Assembly: GCA_902780915.1 (NCBI GenBank)
Contig: CACZHK010000002.1
Coordinates: forward strand, 1-64,000
Length of the DNA stretch: 64,000 nucleotides
From: Pseudoselenomonas ruminantium
Lineage (GTDB): Bacteria > Bacillota > Negativicutes > Selenomonadales > Selenomonadaceae
Direction: 5' to 3'
Part shown: one piece after another, positions 26,368-36,415 of the stretch
Position numbering within the stretch: position 1 is the first letter of the stretch
How the letters are laid out: each line of letters begins with the position of its first letter
Position numbers and translations under genes: made by a program
The notes under the pieces: model-generated
What the model was told of the DNA's origin: nothing
The model's input: only the letters and a program-made list of their open reading frames with translations
The model's database searches: none

Positions 26368-26818
26368 GAAGACCGCCCTCATGTATGCGGTGGACTTGCT
26401 GGCCCGTCAGGAGCAGAGCGAAAAGCGCCTGCGGGAAAAGCTCCAGCGCAAGGGCTATGAGGCAGAGGAAATCGAGGCTGCCATAGCAAGGCTCCATGAG
26501 AAGCATTATCTGAGCGACGAGGAAGCCTGCCAGCACCAGTTTGATTATCTCTACCGGGAAAGCCGCAACTCCGTGCGGCAGATCTGCCTGAAGCTCCAGC
26601 AAAGGGGCTTCGAGGCCAGCTTGGTCAGGCAGTGCGTGCCCGGCGATACCTTCGAGCGCGAGCAAAAAGCGGCGCTGAAGAACCTGAGCCTGAAATTCAA
26701 GCCCTCCGCCGACCAGCAGAAGATGCTGTCCAGCCTCTACCGCGCTGGCTTCGATACCTCCGTCTGCCGGGAGGCGGTGGAGGAATTCACGGCTGAGGCG
26801 GAAGAAGAAAATCTATAG
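26360..26818 (+). CDS. recX: Regulatory protein RecX
   Basis: A 152-residue, all-helical, highly charged protein of the RecX family, which binds RecA filaments and limits their activity. Three-helix repeat units are visible, with typical blocks such as [20 protein letters not shown] and [16 protein letters not shown]. It begins inside the end of recA and overlaps it by eight bases, the classic arrangement. A strong hairpin follows. Confidence 0.9.
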   Translation: MNKKTALMYAVDLLARQEQSEKRLREKLQRKGYEAEEIEAAIARLHEKHYLSDEEACQHQFDYLYRESRNSVRQICLKLQQRGFEASLVRQCVPGDTFEREQKAALKNLSLKFKPSADQQKMLSSLYRAGFDTSVCREAVEEFTAEAEEENL

Positions 26819-26829
26819 AAATATATGTT

Positions 26830-26876
26830 TCCCTGTAAGGAGACCTTTGTATTGGTTATCCTTACAGGGATATTTT
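26830..26876 (+). terminator. Terminator of the recA-recX operon
   Basis: Perfect 12-base arms TCCCTGTAAGGA (26830-26841) and TCCTTACAGGGA (26859-26870), with TATTTT after. Confidence 0.75.
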
Positions 26877-26961
26877 CATTTCATTGACCATAGTATCAAA
26901 AGGTGGTACCATTAAATTAAGTCTATACGCAGATTTTTGCTCAATGCGGGGGTGAGGATTG

Positions 26962-27297
26962 ATGAACTATAAGGGGTATATCGGAAAAGTAGAATACGAT
27001 GAAGAGAATCATATTTTTTCGGGAGAGGTAATCAACACTCGTTCGGTGATAACTTTCCAAGGTGATTCTGTAAAAGAATTGGAGACAGCTTTCAAGGAAT
27101 CTGTAGATGATTATTTGGCTTGGTGTGCCCAGGATGGTGTGGAGCCGGAGAAGCCGTATTCGGGGAAATTCAATGTTCGCTTCCAGCCAGAACTTCATCA
27201 GCAGGCCACGGTAGCAGCGAAAATTTTGGGAATGTCGTTGAATGCTTTTATTGCAAGGGCGGTTACAAATGAATTGAAGGCTGTGCCTGTGAAGTAG
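26962..27297 (+). CDS. hicB: Orphan HicB-family antitoxin-like protein
   Basis: 111 residues. The N-terminal half (YKGYIGKVEYDEENHIFSG, then a block ending DDYLAWCAQDGVEPEKP) is the HicB partial RNase H-like fold, and the C-terminal helices (LHQQATVAAKILGMSLNAFI) form the DNA-binding ribbon-helix-helix or Arc-like part. It closely resembles the HicB encoded at 47345. No hicA toxin gene lies in the preceding 90 bases or after it, so it is solitary. An ATG at 26962 follows GTGAGG. A hairpin terminator separates it from hsdM by position, and it may regulate that operon or be a relic of a lost toxin-antitoxin pair. Confidence 0.8.
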   Translation: MNYKGYIGKVEYDEENHIFSGEVINTRSVITFQGDSVKELETAFKESVDDYLAWCAQDGVEPEKPYSGKFNVRFQPELHQQATVAAKILGMSLNAFIARAVTNELKAVPVK

Positions 27298-27311
27298 GAG
27301 TTGTAGTTATA

Positions 27312-27343
27312 ATTGTCGCCGCTGTAAGGGCGGCAATTTTTTT
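27312..27343 (+). terminator. Terminator between hicB and hsdM
   Basis: Nine-base arms at 27312-27320 and 27329-27337 (one G-T wobble) are followed by seven T. It ends only 14 bases before the hsdM start. A TATAAT at 27308-27313 sits just ahead, so an hsdM transcript starting there would begin inside the hairpin and escape it. Confidence 0.65.
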
Positions 27344-27357
27344 AAGGATGTGTAATA

Positions 27358-29481
27358 ATGTTGTCACAAGATGCAAATAATAAGATGAAGAATGTTATCT
27401 GGGATGATACTCCCGTGGATGTTACTGAGGAAGTAAATCTCATCTGGTCTATAGCCAATAAGTTGCGCGGCCCCTACCAGAGCGACAAATATAAGAATGT
27501 CATTATCCCCATGACGATTATCCGTCGGTTTGAGTGTGCGCTGGAACAGACGAAGCAGGCTGTGCTGGATAAGGTGGCGGCTATGCCGAATGTGCCGGAT
27601 AAGGTGCTCTATAAGACAGCAGGGTATGCTTTTTACAATAAGAGCCGTTTGTCCCTCTGTGAACTGTTGAATGACCCGGATAATCTGGCTGAGAATTTCA
27701 AGGCTTATCTGCAGGGCTTTTCGGATAATGTCAAAAATATCATCGCCAACCTGGAGTTCGATAAGGAAATTGTCAAGATGGACAAGCATAACCGCCTCTA
27801 TCGGGTGGTGGAGTCCTTCTCTGAGGTGGACCTTGACCCGGCAATCATCGACAATGTGAAGATGGGCTATATCTTCGAGGATTTGATTCGCCGCTTCTCT
27901 GAAAATGCTGAGGCTGGTGACCATTACACGGGGCGTGATGTCATTAAGGTCATGGTGGAAATCCTGCTGGCTGAGGGGGCGGATGATGTCTTCGAGGATC
28001 ACAAAGTCGTGCCTGTGCTTGATCAGGCTTGCGGCACAGGTGGTATGCTCTCCACGGCCTACAACTGGATCAAGCGTTTCAACGAAACCGCAGAGGTGAA
28101 GCTTTTCGGACAGGAAATAAATCCAGAATCTTATGCCATGTGTGTGGCAGAAATGCTCATCAAAGGTGAGGACGCAGATAAAATCAAACACGTGGATACC
28201 ATGAAAACTGAAAGCTTCCCCGACCAGAAGATGCGCTTCGTCATCGAAAATCCTCCCTTTGGGCAGGCCTGGGGCGGCAAAGATGCCTCTGAGGGTGTGG
28301 AAGCTGCGGTGAAGGAGGAATTTGCCAAGGTCAATAGCCGCTTTATGGCCGGCCTGCCGGGGTCCGGTGATATGCAGCTTCTGTTCATGCAGTCTGCCAT
28401 AGACAAGATGGATGAAGCCAATGGCCGCGCCGCCATCATCGAGAACGGAAGCCCTCTTTTCGCAGGGGGGACGGCATCAGGCGAAAGCCAGATTCGCCGT
28501 TATATGCTGGAGCATGACCTGGTAGAGGCAATCATCGCCTTGCCCACAGATCTTTTCTACAACACAGGCATTGCCACCTACATCTGGATTCTCTCGAAAA
28601 ACAAGCGGCAAGAACGTGAGGGCAAGGTTCAGCTGATTGACGCTACTAAGCTTTATCACGGCCTGCGGAAATCTTTGGGCAAGAAACGCAATGAAATCAC
28701 CGCCGAGGACAGGGAAGCCATTGTAAGGCTCTATGCAGATTTCGAGGAAAATGAGCAAAGCAAGATTTTCCGCAATACGGAGTTCATGTATCGTGAGTAC
28801 GCTGTCATGCAGCCGTTGCAGCGCAGCTATGCCATCAATGATGAGCGCATCGAAAACATGCTGGCTAAGGGTGCGTTGAATACCGTTTATGATGAAGCCA
28901 AGGTAGCAGAGCTTCAGGCTATCGAGGATATATCTGCCAAGGACAAGAATAAACTGGAGGCGCTGGAGGAAGGGCAGCCGCTTTATGATGCACTTGTTGC
29001 CGCTCTTAATGCTGCCAGGTCAGAGGAAGTCTATCTGTCACCGAAAGAATTTGAACCTGTGCTGAAAGCGGCCTTGAAGGAGCAGGAAGATGCGCTGGCA
29101 GAACGTAAAGCGCTATTTGACAAGATCATGGACGGGCTTTCCCGCATGGACAAGAATGCCGAGATTCAGCGTGACCGCAAGGGCAATATCATCTATGATA
29201 AGGAAACCAAGGATACTGAGATTGTGCCTTATGAGGAAAGCATTGAGGATTATATGGCAAGAGAAGTCCTGCCTCATATCCCTGATGCCAAGGCGTTCTT
29301 TGAGGAAGATTTGAGCAAGAAGAAGCCTGTTATCAAAACCGGGGCGGAGATCCCCTTTACCCGCTATTTCTACAAGTACGTGCCGCCCAAGGCCAGTGAT
29401 GAACTGGCGAAGGAGTTTGTGGCACTTGATAAGAGTGTAAATGAGCGTATTGCAAAACTCTTTGGAGGCACGGCGTTATGA
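27358..29481 (+). CDS. hsdM: Type I restriction-modification methyltransferase subunit HsdM
   Basis: A 707-residue N6-adenine DNA methyltransferase subunit. It has the S-adenosylmethionine site DQACGTGG (222-229) and the catalytic NPPF (298-301). An N-terminal helical domain precedes the methylase core, and a long C-terminal region (about 430-707) contains charged helices that would contact HsdS; the protein is longer than the roughly 500 residues of the EcoKI type. AAGGA precedes the ATG. hsdS overlaps its stop by four bases (ATGA). Together with HsdS it modifies host DNA and with HsdR it restricts foreign DNA. Confidence 0.95.
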   Translation: MLSQDANNKMKNVIWDDTPVDVTEEVNLIWSIANKLRGPYQSDKYKNVIIPMTIIRRFECALEQTKQAVLDKVAAMPNVPDKVLYKTAGYAFYNKSRLSLCELLNDPDNLAENFKAYLQGFSDNVKNIIANLEFDKEIVKMDKHNRLYRVVESFSEVDLDPAIIDNVKMGYIFEDLIRRFSENAEAGDHYTGRDVIKVMVEILLAEGADDVFEDHKVVPVLDQACGTGGMLSTAYNWIKRFNETAEVKLFGQEINPESYAMCVAEMLIKGEDADKIKHVDTMKTESFPDQKMRFVIENPPFGQAWGGKDASEGVEAAVKEEFAKVNSRFMAGLPGSGDMQLLFMQSAIDKMDEANGRAAIIENGSPLFAGGTASGESQIRRYMLEHDLVEAIIALPTDLFYNTGIATYIWILSKNKRQEREGKVQLIDATKLYHGLRKSLGKKRNEITAEDREAIVRLYADFEENEQSKIFRNTEFMYREYAVMQPLQRSYAINDERIENMLAKGALNTVYDEAKVAELQAIEDISAKDKNKLEALEEGQPLYDALVAALNAARSEEVYLSPKEFEPVLKAALKEQEDALAERKALFDKIMDGLSRMDKNAEIQRDRKGNIIYDKETKDTEIVPYEESIEDYMAREVLPHIPDAKAFFEEDLSKKKPVIKTGAEIPFTRYFYKYVPPKASDELAKEFVALDKSVNERIAKLFGGTAL

Positions 29482-30791
29482 GAGAAATGAAAGATAGTGG
29501 AGTAGATTGGATTGGTAAGATACCTAAATCATGGTATCTTACCAAAATCAAGTATTGTGTGGATTTATGTGGTAGTGGTACTACGCCTAAGTCTAATAAT
29601 ATAGAATACTATGATGGAGACGTTTCTTGGATACAAAGTGGAGATTTATATTCTACGGATGTCATAAAAGATACTGCTGTAAAGATAACAGGGATAGCTT
29701 TGCGTGACCATTCTGCTCTAAAAGTATACAAAAAAGATTTTCTTGTATTAGCAATGTATGGTGCATCTATAGGAAATGTCTCTATTTCAAAAATTGATGC
29801 TTGTGTGAATCAAGCTTGCTGTTGCTTAAAAACAAATGCGAATAATGACTTGATGTTTTTGTATTATTGGCTTTTGTATTGCAAAGAAAATTTTTTGATA
29901 AAAGCAGTTGGAGGAACACAACCTAACATTAGTCAGGTTATGATAAAAAATCAATGCTTCTTAGTTGTCCCTTATAGGGAACAATTAAAAATTGTATCGT
30001 ATCTTGATAGGGAATGTGAAAAACTTAATAAAATTACTGCTGATATTGAACGTGAAATTGAAGTCTTACAAGAATATAAGCAATCGGTTATCACTAAGGC
30101 GGTTACCAAAGGATTAGATAAAAATGTGGCTATGAAGGATAGTGGGGTTGATTGTATTGGGGAAGTGCCGTCAACTTGGGAAGTGAAGAGGGCAAAATAT
30201 ATTGCAGAGACACTATCTAAAGGTAATGGGATTACTAAAGAGGATATTGTTTTAGATGGAGATATTCAATGTGTGCGTTATGGTGAGATTTATACACAAT
30301 ACAATGGAGTTTTTTGGCAAGCAGTAACACGTACTAATATAGAAAGAATATCGTCTCCTAAGTATATAGAGAAGGGGGATATCCTGTTTGCAGGAACAGG
30401 GGAATTAGTGAGTGAAATTGGCAAAAATATAGTCTTTATGGGAGATGAACCCTGTCTTGCTGGAGGCGATATTGTTGTTATGAGACATTCGCAAAATCCA
30501 GTATTCTTGAATTATGCAATGAATAGTAATTATGCACAAGACCAAAAAAGTATGGGCAAAGCAAAACTGAAAGTTGTTCATATTTCAGCAACGGATATTG
30601 GTAATATTAGAATTGCATTACCACCATTAAATGAGCAGGAAAAAATTGCAGAATACCTAGATAAATATTGTAGTACTATTGATGTGGCTATTGCTGATAA
30701 GCAAAAACAACTTGACACGTTGGCCGAATACAAGAAATCCTTAATCTACGAATATGTGACAGGCAAGAAGGAGGTGCCTGTGGATGCGTGA
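29478..30791 (+). CDS. hsdS: Type I restriction-modification specificity subunit HsdS
   Basis: 437 residues with the usual two-fold plan: target-recognition domain 1, a conserved helix (about 195-215, IEVLQEYKQSVITKAVTKGL), target-recognition domain 2 and a C-terminal helix (LAEYKKSLIYEYVTGKK). Each half opens with MKDSGVD followed by IG, the repeated signature of the family. The recognition domains define a bipartite DNA target that cannot be predicted here. The gene is visibly richer in A and T than hsdM and hsdR on either side, which suggests its recognition domains were exchanged by transfer. It overlaps both neighbours by a few bases. Confidence 0.93.
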   Translation: MREMKDSGVDWIGKIPKSWYLTKIKYCVDLCGSGTTPKSNNIEYYDGDVSWIQSGDLYSTDVIKDTAVKITGIALRDHSALKVYKKDFLVLAMYGASIGNVSISKIDACVNQACCCLKTNANNDLMFLYYWLLYCKENFLIKAVGGTQPNISQVMIKNQCFLVVPYREQLKIVSYLDRECEKLNKITADIEREIEVLQEYKQSVITKAVTKGLDKNVAMKDSGVDCIGEVPSTWEVKRAKYIAETLSKGNGITKEDIVLDGDIQCVRYGEIYTQYNGVFWQAVTRTNIERISSPKYIEKGDILFAGTGELVSEIGKNIVFMGDEPCLAGGDIVVMRHSQNPVFLNYAMNSNYAQDQKSMGKAKLKVVHISATDIGNIRIALPPLNEQEKIAEYLDKYCSTIDVAIADKQKQLDTLAEYKKSLIYEYVTGKKEVPVDA

Positions 30792-33765
30792 GATTTTATC
30801 GGAGCGGGAATATCAATCCTTTATCTTGGAGCAGCTGCGGGATAAGAATGGCTTCCTTATCCGCAATGCCAAAACGGACTTTGACCGTTCAGTTGCCATG
30901 GATAGGGCGCTCCTGTTTGAATTCCTTGAAGACACCCAGCCGGACGAAATGCAGGCTCTGCGCCGCATCTACAAGGAACAGACCGAGGAAACTCTGGTCA
31001 ACTACATCAATCAGCAGGTCACTTCGAAAAAAGGCAGCCTCATTTCCGTCTTGAAGCACGGCATTGAGCCAGCTACAGGCATTGTGCTGAAGCTCATGTA
31101 CGACAGACCTGCCTCGAAGCTCAACCCTGCCCTTTTCGCCAAGTATGAGAAAAACCGCTTTTCCGTCATGGAGGAAGTGTGGGCCAGTGATGATGAACGT
31201 GTCGATGTAGTCATTTTCCTTAATGGCCTGGCTATCATGACCTTTGAACTGAAGTGCAACTATCAGGGGCAGTCCTATAGTGATGCCATCTACCAGTACC
31301 GAAAAGACCGCAACCCCAAGACACGCCTGTTCCTTTTCAAAGCGGGGGCGCTGGTTAATTTTGCCATGGACCTCAATGAAGTCCACATGACAACTAAACT
31401 CTCTAAAGATACAACCTGGTTCCTGCCCTTCAATCAGGGCAATGGTGAGGGCGTGCAGGCGGGCAAGGGCAATCCCCTCTATGATGACAAGTACAGCGTC
31501 AGCTATATGTGGGAAGATATCCTACAGAAGGATACCTTGCTGGAAATCATCAACAAGTTTATCTTTGTGGATATTTCTGAGAAAGTGAACGAGGAAACGG
31601 GGCGGAAGGAGAAACGGGAGAATTTGATTTTCCCGCGGTATCACCAGCTTGATGCTGTCCGCAAATTGCTGGCAGATGTGAAGGTCAATGGCAGTTCACA
31701 GAACTACCTTATCCAGCATAGTGCCGGTTCCGGCAAGACCAACAGCATTGCCTGGCTTTCACATCGTCTTGCTTCTCTGCATGATGATGAAGACAGGATT
31801 ATCTTTGACCATGTCATCATCATGACGGATCGTGTGGTAGTAGACCGCCAGCTTCAGGCGGCTGTGCTGGGGATTTCTCACAAGAGCGGCCTTATCCGTG
31901 TCATGGATGACAGCTGCAGTTCGTCTGATTTGGCTAGGGCTTTGTCACAGAATACGAAGATCATCGTCACCACTATCCAGAAGTTCCCCTATATCGTCGA
32001 TGAGGTAAAGAATCTAAAGGAACAGCGCTTTGCTGTCATCATCGACGAGGCCCATTCCTCTACGGCGGGCAAAAATATTGCCGCTGTTACCAAGGCTCTG
32101 GGTTCAAAAGAAGGTTCGGAGGATGAGGACGAACGGGATATGGAAGATGCTATTGCCGAAGAGATTGAACTGAACGGCAAGCAGGCTAATGTCTCTATGT
32201 TCGCCTTTACCGCTACGCCGAAGGCTATGACCTTGAAGAAGTTCGGGCGGCTGAATACCAAGGGGATGTACGAGGCTTTCCATATCTATTCCATGAAGCA
32301 GGCCATTGAGGAAGGCTTCATTTTGGATGTGCTGCAGAACTATACCACATATGATACTTTCTATAGGATAAACAAGGCCATCGAAGATGACCCGGAGTTG
32401 AAGACTGCCGAGGCCAAGCGCAAGATTGCCCGCTATGCGGCGCTCCATGATACGAATATTGCCCAGCGCATAGAGATCATCATAGAACATTTCCGCACCA
32501 CCATCATGGGGGAATTGGGCGGTACGGCCAAGGCTATGGTGGTCACTGGCTCCCGTCAGGAGGCCGTGAAGTACAAGCAGGCCTTTGATAAGTATATCCG
32601 ACAGAAAAGCTACAGCATGAAGGCCATCGTGGCATTTTCCGGCAAGGTGAAAATGCAGGGCACGGACTATACGGAAGCGGGTATGAATGGCTTTTCTGAG
32701 CAGAAGACCCGTGACAAGTTCGATAGCCCGGAATACCATGTCATGATTGTGGCCAATAAGTATCAGACAGGCTTTGACCAGAAGCGGCTCTGCGCTATGT
32801 ATATCCTCAAGAAGCTCAACGGTGTCACGGCAGTGCAGACTCTTTCACGCCTGAACCGCATCTGTCCACCCTATGCGAAGAAGACTTTCATTCTTGATTT
32901 CGTCAATGATTATGAGGATATGAAGAAAGCTTTCTCCGTGTATTATACGGTGACATTCCTTTCCAACTCTGTCCGCCCGGAATCCATCTATGAACTGGAA
33001 GCAAGGATTGACGGCTACGGTATCTTCGATGATGAGGATGTGGCCAAGGTCAATGAACTGCTTTATGGCAATGACCGCAACAAGAAAACCCGCATTGCCA
33101 AAGTCCTGTATCGCACCCAAAAGCAGATGGAGCATTACAAAGGTGACGAGCTGAAATTGCTGATGAAGCTCTTGCGGGGCTTCGTGAAGTATTATGAGTT
33201 CCTTATCCAGGTATCAAGCTTCGAGGATCACGCTATCCACAAGAAATATACATTCATCGATTGCTTGCTGGCTTTCGTCAATATCCGTCATGGAGGCGGT
33301 GGTTTTGACCTCAAGGGCAAGATAACAGCCAGCGATTTCGTGCAGAAGCAGAGCGGGATGTATGTCAAGGAAGATATTGTTCCTTATCCCATTGTCAAAT
33401 TGCCGGTTCCTGATAACATCAATGTATCGCCGGAAGTTTATCAGAAACTGTCCGAGATTATAGATGAAATCAACAGCCGCACGGGACAGAATTTTGACCG
33501 GGATGTTGCCGTCAAGTCCATGCTGCAGTTGCGTGACATCATGCTAAAATCAGATGACCTCAAAGCCAGTGCAAGGAATAATACTGCCTCGAACTTTGAG
33601 ATTTCCTTCTACAACCAACTGGATGATATTTTGGTGGAGGGGTATGAGCAAAATCAGGACTTCTTTTCATTGCTTCTGAGCAATGAAGGTATCAAGCATC
33701 AGGCTATGGGGATTTTTGCAGATGAAGTTTACCGGGAATTGCGCGATAATCAAATGAATGTGTGA
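30784..33765 (+). CDS. hsdR: Type I restriction endonuclease subunit HsdR
   Basis: A 993-residue motor-nuclease subunit. The N-terminal PD-(D/E)XK nuclease has D141, E155 and K157 (VDVVIF then FELK). The superfamily II motor follows with SAGSGKT (313-319), DEAH (421-424) and FAFTATPK, then a second RecA-like domain with NKYQTGFD, and a C-terminal helical part that docks on HsdM. It translocates DNA past itself and cuts at a distance from the recognition site. The gene overlaps hsdS by eight bases and ends before a strong terminator. All motifs look intact, so the system should be active. Confidence 0.95.
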   Translation: MREILSEREYQSFILEQLRDKNGFLIRNAKTDFDRSVAMDRALLFEFLEDTQPDEMQALRRIYKEQTEETLVNYINQQVTSKKGSLISVLKHGIEPATGIVLKLMYDRPASKLNPALFAKYEKNRFSVMEEVWASDDERVDVVIFLNGLAIMTFELKCNYQGQSYSDAIYQYRKDRNPKTRLFLFKAGALVNFAMDLNEVHMTTKLSKDTTWFLPFNQGNGEGVQAGKGNPLYDDKYSVSYMWEDILQKDTLLEIINKFIFVDISEKVNEETGRKEKRENLIFPRYHQLDAVRKLLADVKVNGSSQNYLIQHSAGSGKTNSIAWLSHRLASLHDDEDRIIFDHVIIMTDRVVVDRQLQAAVLGISHKSGLIRVMDDSCSSSDLARALSQNTKIIVTTIQKFPYIVDEVKNLKEQRFAVIIDEAHSSTAGKNIAAVTKALGSKEGSEDEDERDMEDAIAEEIELNGKQANVSMFAFTATPKAMTLKKFGRLNTKGMYEAFHIYSMKQAIEEGFILDVLQNYTTYDTFYRINKAIEDDPELKTAEAKRKIARYAALHDTNIAQRIEIIIEHFRTTIMGELGGTAKAMVVTGSRQEAVKYKQAFDKYIRQKSYSMKAIVAFSGKVKMQGTDYTEAGMNGFSEQKTRDKFDSPEYHVMIVANKYQTGFDQKRLCAMYILKKLNGVTAVQTLSRLNRICPPYAKKTFILDFVNDYEDMKKAFSVYYTVTFLSNSVRPESIYELEARIDGYGIFDDEDVAKVNELLYGNDRNKKTRIAKVLYRTQKQMEHYKGDELKLLMKLLRGFVKYYEFLIQVSSFEDHAIHKKYTFIDCLLAFVNIRHGGGGFDLKGKITASDFVQKQSGMYVKEDIVPYPIVKLPVPDNINVSPEVYQKLSEIIDEINSRTGQNFDRDVAVKSMLQLRDIMLKSDDLKASARNNTASNFEISFYNQLDDILVEGYEQNQDFFSLLLSNEGIKHQAMGIFADEVYRELRDNQMNV

Positions 33766-33797
33766 TATGGTCACGAAAAAGGGATCCGTTAGAAATA

Positions 33798-33832
33798 AAG
33801 CCCCCTGAATCAGTGAGTTCAGGGGGCTTTTT
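33798..33832 (+). terminator. Terminator of the hsdMSR operon
   Basis: Perfect 12-base arms AAGCCCCCTGAA (33798-33809) and TTCAGGGGGCTT (33818-33829) with an eight-base loop, ending in a T run. The 230 bases that follow, up to the next gene, show no ORF I would support; GGATATATATTC at 33950-33961 differs from the recA palindrome at one position. Confidence 0.85.
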
Positions 33833-34064
33833 GTTGACTGGGTCAAGGGATACTTTGCTGTTCAATCAGGCATTCATGGTGCTTGGTGTTTTTTTCATAG
33901 TTTATGCCTATTAGCAGCATATCTCCGACATAGTCTTTCAGTGACTGGGGATATATATTCTTTCAGGTTCCCCATGCCGGAGGCAGGATTTTGATATAAG
34001 CAAGGAGAACATGTATTGGATAAATTTATTTGCTGTTAGAAAAGCGAAGGAGAGAATATAGAGC

Positions 34065-36293
34065 GTGAAGGGGATAGGAACCTGGCTTCGACGGATGGCA
34101 GACTACAGCCGGGCCAGCATCAGGCGGCAGGTGTTCTTTTTGGTGCTGGCTTGCGGCCTGGGCACTTTTTTGGCTGCTCTTATGCTATTTTGGTATTCTA
34201 TGCATGGCCTGCAGGAAGTGCTCGAGGCAGAAGGCCGGGGGATGGAGGAAGTGGTGGCCGATTCCGTGGGCAACCTTGCCGGGAAGCGCACCAGGGCTTG
34301 GCTGAAGAACTCGGTGGAGAATGAGGCTGCACATATGGACTGGGAACTGTATATCAATGGGTGTGACGTGCAGATGCTGGCTGACAGCATGACCATGATG
34401 ATGAAGTCCCTGGATAAATACGGAATGCGGCAGCTGATCAATACCCGTGAGGTGGAGGATATTGCCTCCGGTACTCCCTATATACATTATAGCCCGCAGC
34501 TGGCAGCTGAGGGAGTAGGAGAGGAGCTGGCAGCGGAGATTGGACGGGCTGCCAATTTCGTGGACGTGCTGCTGCCTATGGGGGACTCATATCTGGATTA
34601 TCGTACCGATATCTTTGTCGCTTCCCGCAAAGGTTATTTCATCGGTGTAGATCTCATTCCCGGTGAGCCGGGGACTAGCATCTATCCCTCCATGGAGGAC
34701 AGAAAGGCGTTCCTGGAAAGCTACGATGCCCGCCAACGTCCTTGGTATCAGCTGGCCCAGGCCGAGGGAAAGCTGGCTCATACTGATGTCTACCTTGGAG
34801 AAGATGGCACGCTGGATCTCTCCTTTGTGGCACCTTATTACGATGAGGACGGGTTTGCAGGTGTGGTGGGCATCGGCGGCAGCATCGAGGATTTGCAGCG
34901 GCAAGTCAGCAAGGCCTCCATAGGCAGCACGGGAATCAGTTTTTGCCTGGACGGCAACGGGCAGGTGGTGCTGTCTTCTGTAGAAGAGGGGGTGCTGGCC
35001 CCCAGGCTCCATGGGACAGACCTGCGGAATAATCCTGAACCCACTCTGGCAGAAGCCGCCAGGCGCATGGCTGCCGGAGAGAGTGATGTGGTCAAGGTGC
35101 TGGTGGATGGAAAGGAATACTATCTGGCTTTTGCTCCCATGAAAAGTGTAGGCTGGAGCTTTGGCAACCTCGTTGGTCAGAATGAGGTCATGGCACCGGC
35201 TCAGGAGGTGGCGCTCCTGGTTCATGAGAAGATGAAGTATTTCTATGAAATCCTGGGGCAAACCTTTGCCGCGGGTGTGGGGAAGGCTCTGCTGCTGCTG
35301 CTGCCTTTGGCATTGGCAGCCTTCTTTACCAGCGGTGCCCTGGCTGACCGCCTGATCAGTCCTATCCGTGCCCTGACGAAAGGGGTGCAGGAGATAGCGG
35401 AGGGCAATCTGGACAAGAAGCTGGAAATCCACACCGGCAACGAAGTGGAGGAACTGGCCTCCTGCTTCAACGAGATGACGGAAGATCTGAAGGATCATAT
35501 CCAAAAGCTTTCCCAGGCTGCGGCCAAGGAAGAGAGGGCCAGGACAGAGCTGGAAGTGGCGGCCAGGATTCAGGCGGGGCTTCTGCCTGTGCCTCTGAAG
35601 CCGGAGGCACAGGCAGGGCGATTCGACCTCAGAGCGTTCATGCAGCCTGCCAAGGAAGTAGGGGGAGATCTCTATGATTTCTACTTTCTGGATGAGGATC
35701 TTCTGGCCATAACCGTGGCTGATGTGTCGGATAAGGGGGTGCCTGCGGCTCTCTTCATGGTCATGGCCAAGACCTTGCTGAAGGATCAGGTGCTCCTGTG
35801 GCGGGAAGAAAAGGATTTGGCCGGAGCGGTGGCAAAGGCCAATGATGCTCTGGTTCAGAGCAACACTGCTTTTATGTTCGTGACAACTTTCATAGGGATA
35901 CTGCACTTGCCTACGGGGAAGTTCACTTATGTCAATGCAGGCCACAATCCGCCGCTGCTGTGCAGGCGGGGCAAAGCTGAGTATCTGCCCAAAGCGAAGA
36001 ATCCCGTGCTTGGCGTGCGGGATGGCATGGACTTTGTGGCAGATACCCTGACCATGCAGCCGGGAGACTCCCTCTTCCTCTACACTGATGGAGTGACAGA
36101 GGCCATGGACGCAGAGCGAGGCTTCTTTGGGGAGCAGCGGCTGCAGGAGACCCTCTCGGCCAAGTCCGTCCAGGGAGCAGGAGAACAGCTGGAGATGGTT
36201 CTGGAAGCAGTATCTTCCTTTGTGGGGGAGGCAAGCCAGTCAGATGATATCACTATGATGGCTCTGGCTTATGGCACAACGAATGAGCATTGA
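34065..36293 (+). CDS. Membrane sensor phosphatase: Cache-HAMP-SpoIIE (PP2C)
   Basis: 742 residues. A membrane helix (about 24-47) is followed by an extracytoplasmic double-Cache-like sensor (about 50-385), a second membrane helix (about 400-425), a HAMP linker (about 425-480), a short coiled coil and a C-terminal SpoIIE/RsbU-type PP2C serine phosphatase (about 510-740). Phosphatase motifs include EVGGDLYDF, VADVSDKGVPAAL, LYTDGVTEA and SDDITMMAL, with the metal-binding aspartates in place. Such proteins usually dephosphorylate an anti-sigma-factor antagonist in response to an outside ligand; no partner switch genes are adjacent. The start is a GTG with GGAG 12 bases upstream, which is a little far; an ATG at 34095 is possible. 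Confidence 0.88.
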   Translation: MKGIGTWLRRMADYSRASIRRQVFFLVLACGLGTFLAALMLFWYSMHGLQEVLEAEGRGMEEVVADSVGNLAGKRTRAWLKNSVENEAAHMDWELYINGCDVQMLADSMTMMMKSLDKYGMRQLINTREVEDIASGTPYIHYSPQLAAEGVGEELAAEIGRAANFVDVLLPMGDSYLDYRTDIFVASRKGYFIGVDLIPGEPGTSIYPSMEDRKAFLESYDARQRPWYQLAQAEGKLAHTDVYLGEDGTLDLSFVAPYYDEDGFAGVVGIGGSIEDLQRQVSKASIGSTGISFCLDGNGQVVLSSVEEGVLAPRLHGTDLRNNPEPTLAEAARRMAAGESDVVKVLVDGKEYYLAFAPMKSVGWSFGNLVGQNEVMAPAQEVALLVHEKMKYFYEILGQTFAAGVGKALLLLLPLALAAFFTSGALADRLISPIRALTKGVQEIAEGNLDKKLEIHTGNEVEELASCFNEMTEDLKDHIQKLSQAAAKEERARTELEVAARIQAGLLPVPLKPEAQAGRFDLRAFMQPAKEVGGDLYDFYFLDEDLLAITVADVSDKGVPAALFMVMAKTLLKDQVLLWREEKDLAGAVAKANDALVQSNTAFMFVTTFIGILHLPTGKFTYVNAGHNPPLLCRRGKAEYLPKAKNPVLGVRDGMDFVADTLTMQPGDSLFLYTDGVTEAMDAERGFFGEQRLQETLSAKSVQGAGEQLEMVLEAVSSFVGEASQSDDITMMALAYGTTNEH

Positions 36294-36415
36294 ACACCAA
36301 CACTCAGCAACTGGCCAGGATGGCAGGAGAACTTGAGCAGGAAGCAGCAAAACTCAAGGTGCAGCTCCCTGCTGAAAGAATAAAGAATGTGGCTGCTGCA
36401 TGCAAAGAGCAGAAA

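Noticed and set aside
26871..26961. A hicA remnant before the orphan hicB
   Set aside because: Reading all three frames gave no HicA-like block such as the GSRxxFxNP region; only 90 bases are available.
34587..35945. Reverse ORF of 452 codons inside the sensor phosphatase gene
   Set aside because: Entirely antisense to a well-supported Cache-HAMP-SpoIIE protein, with histidine/glutamine-rich composition typical of shadow frames.
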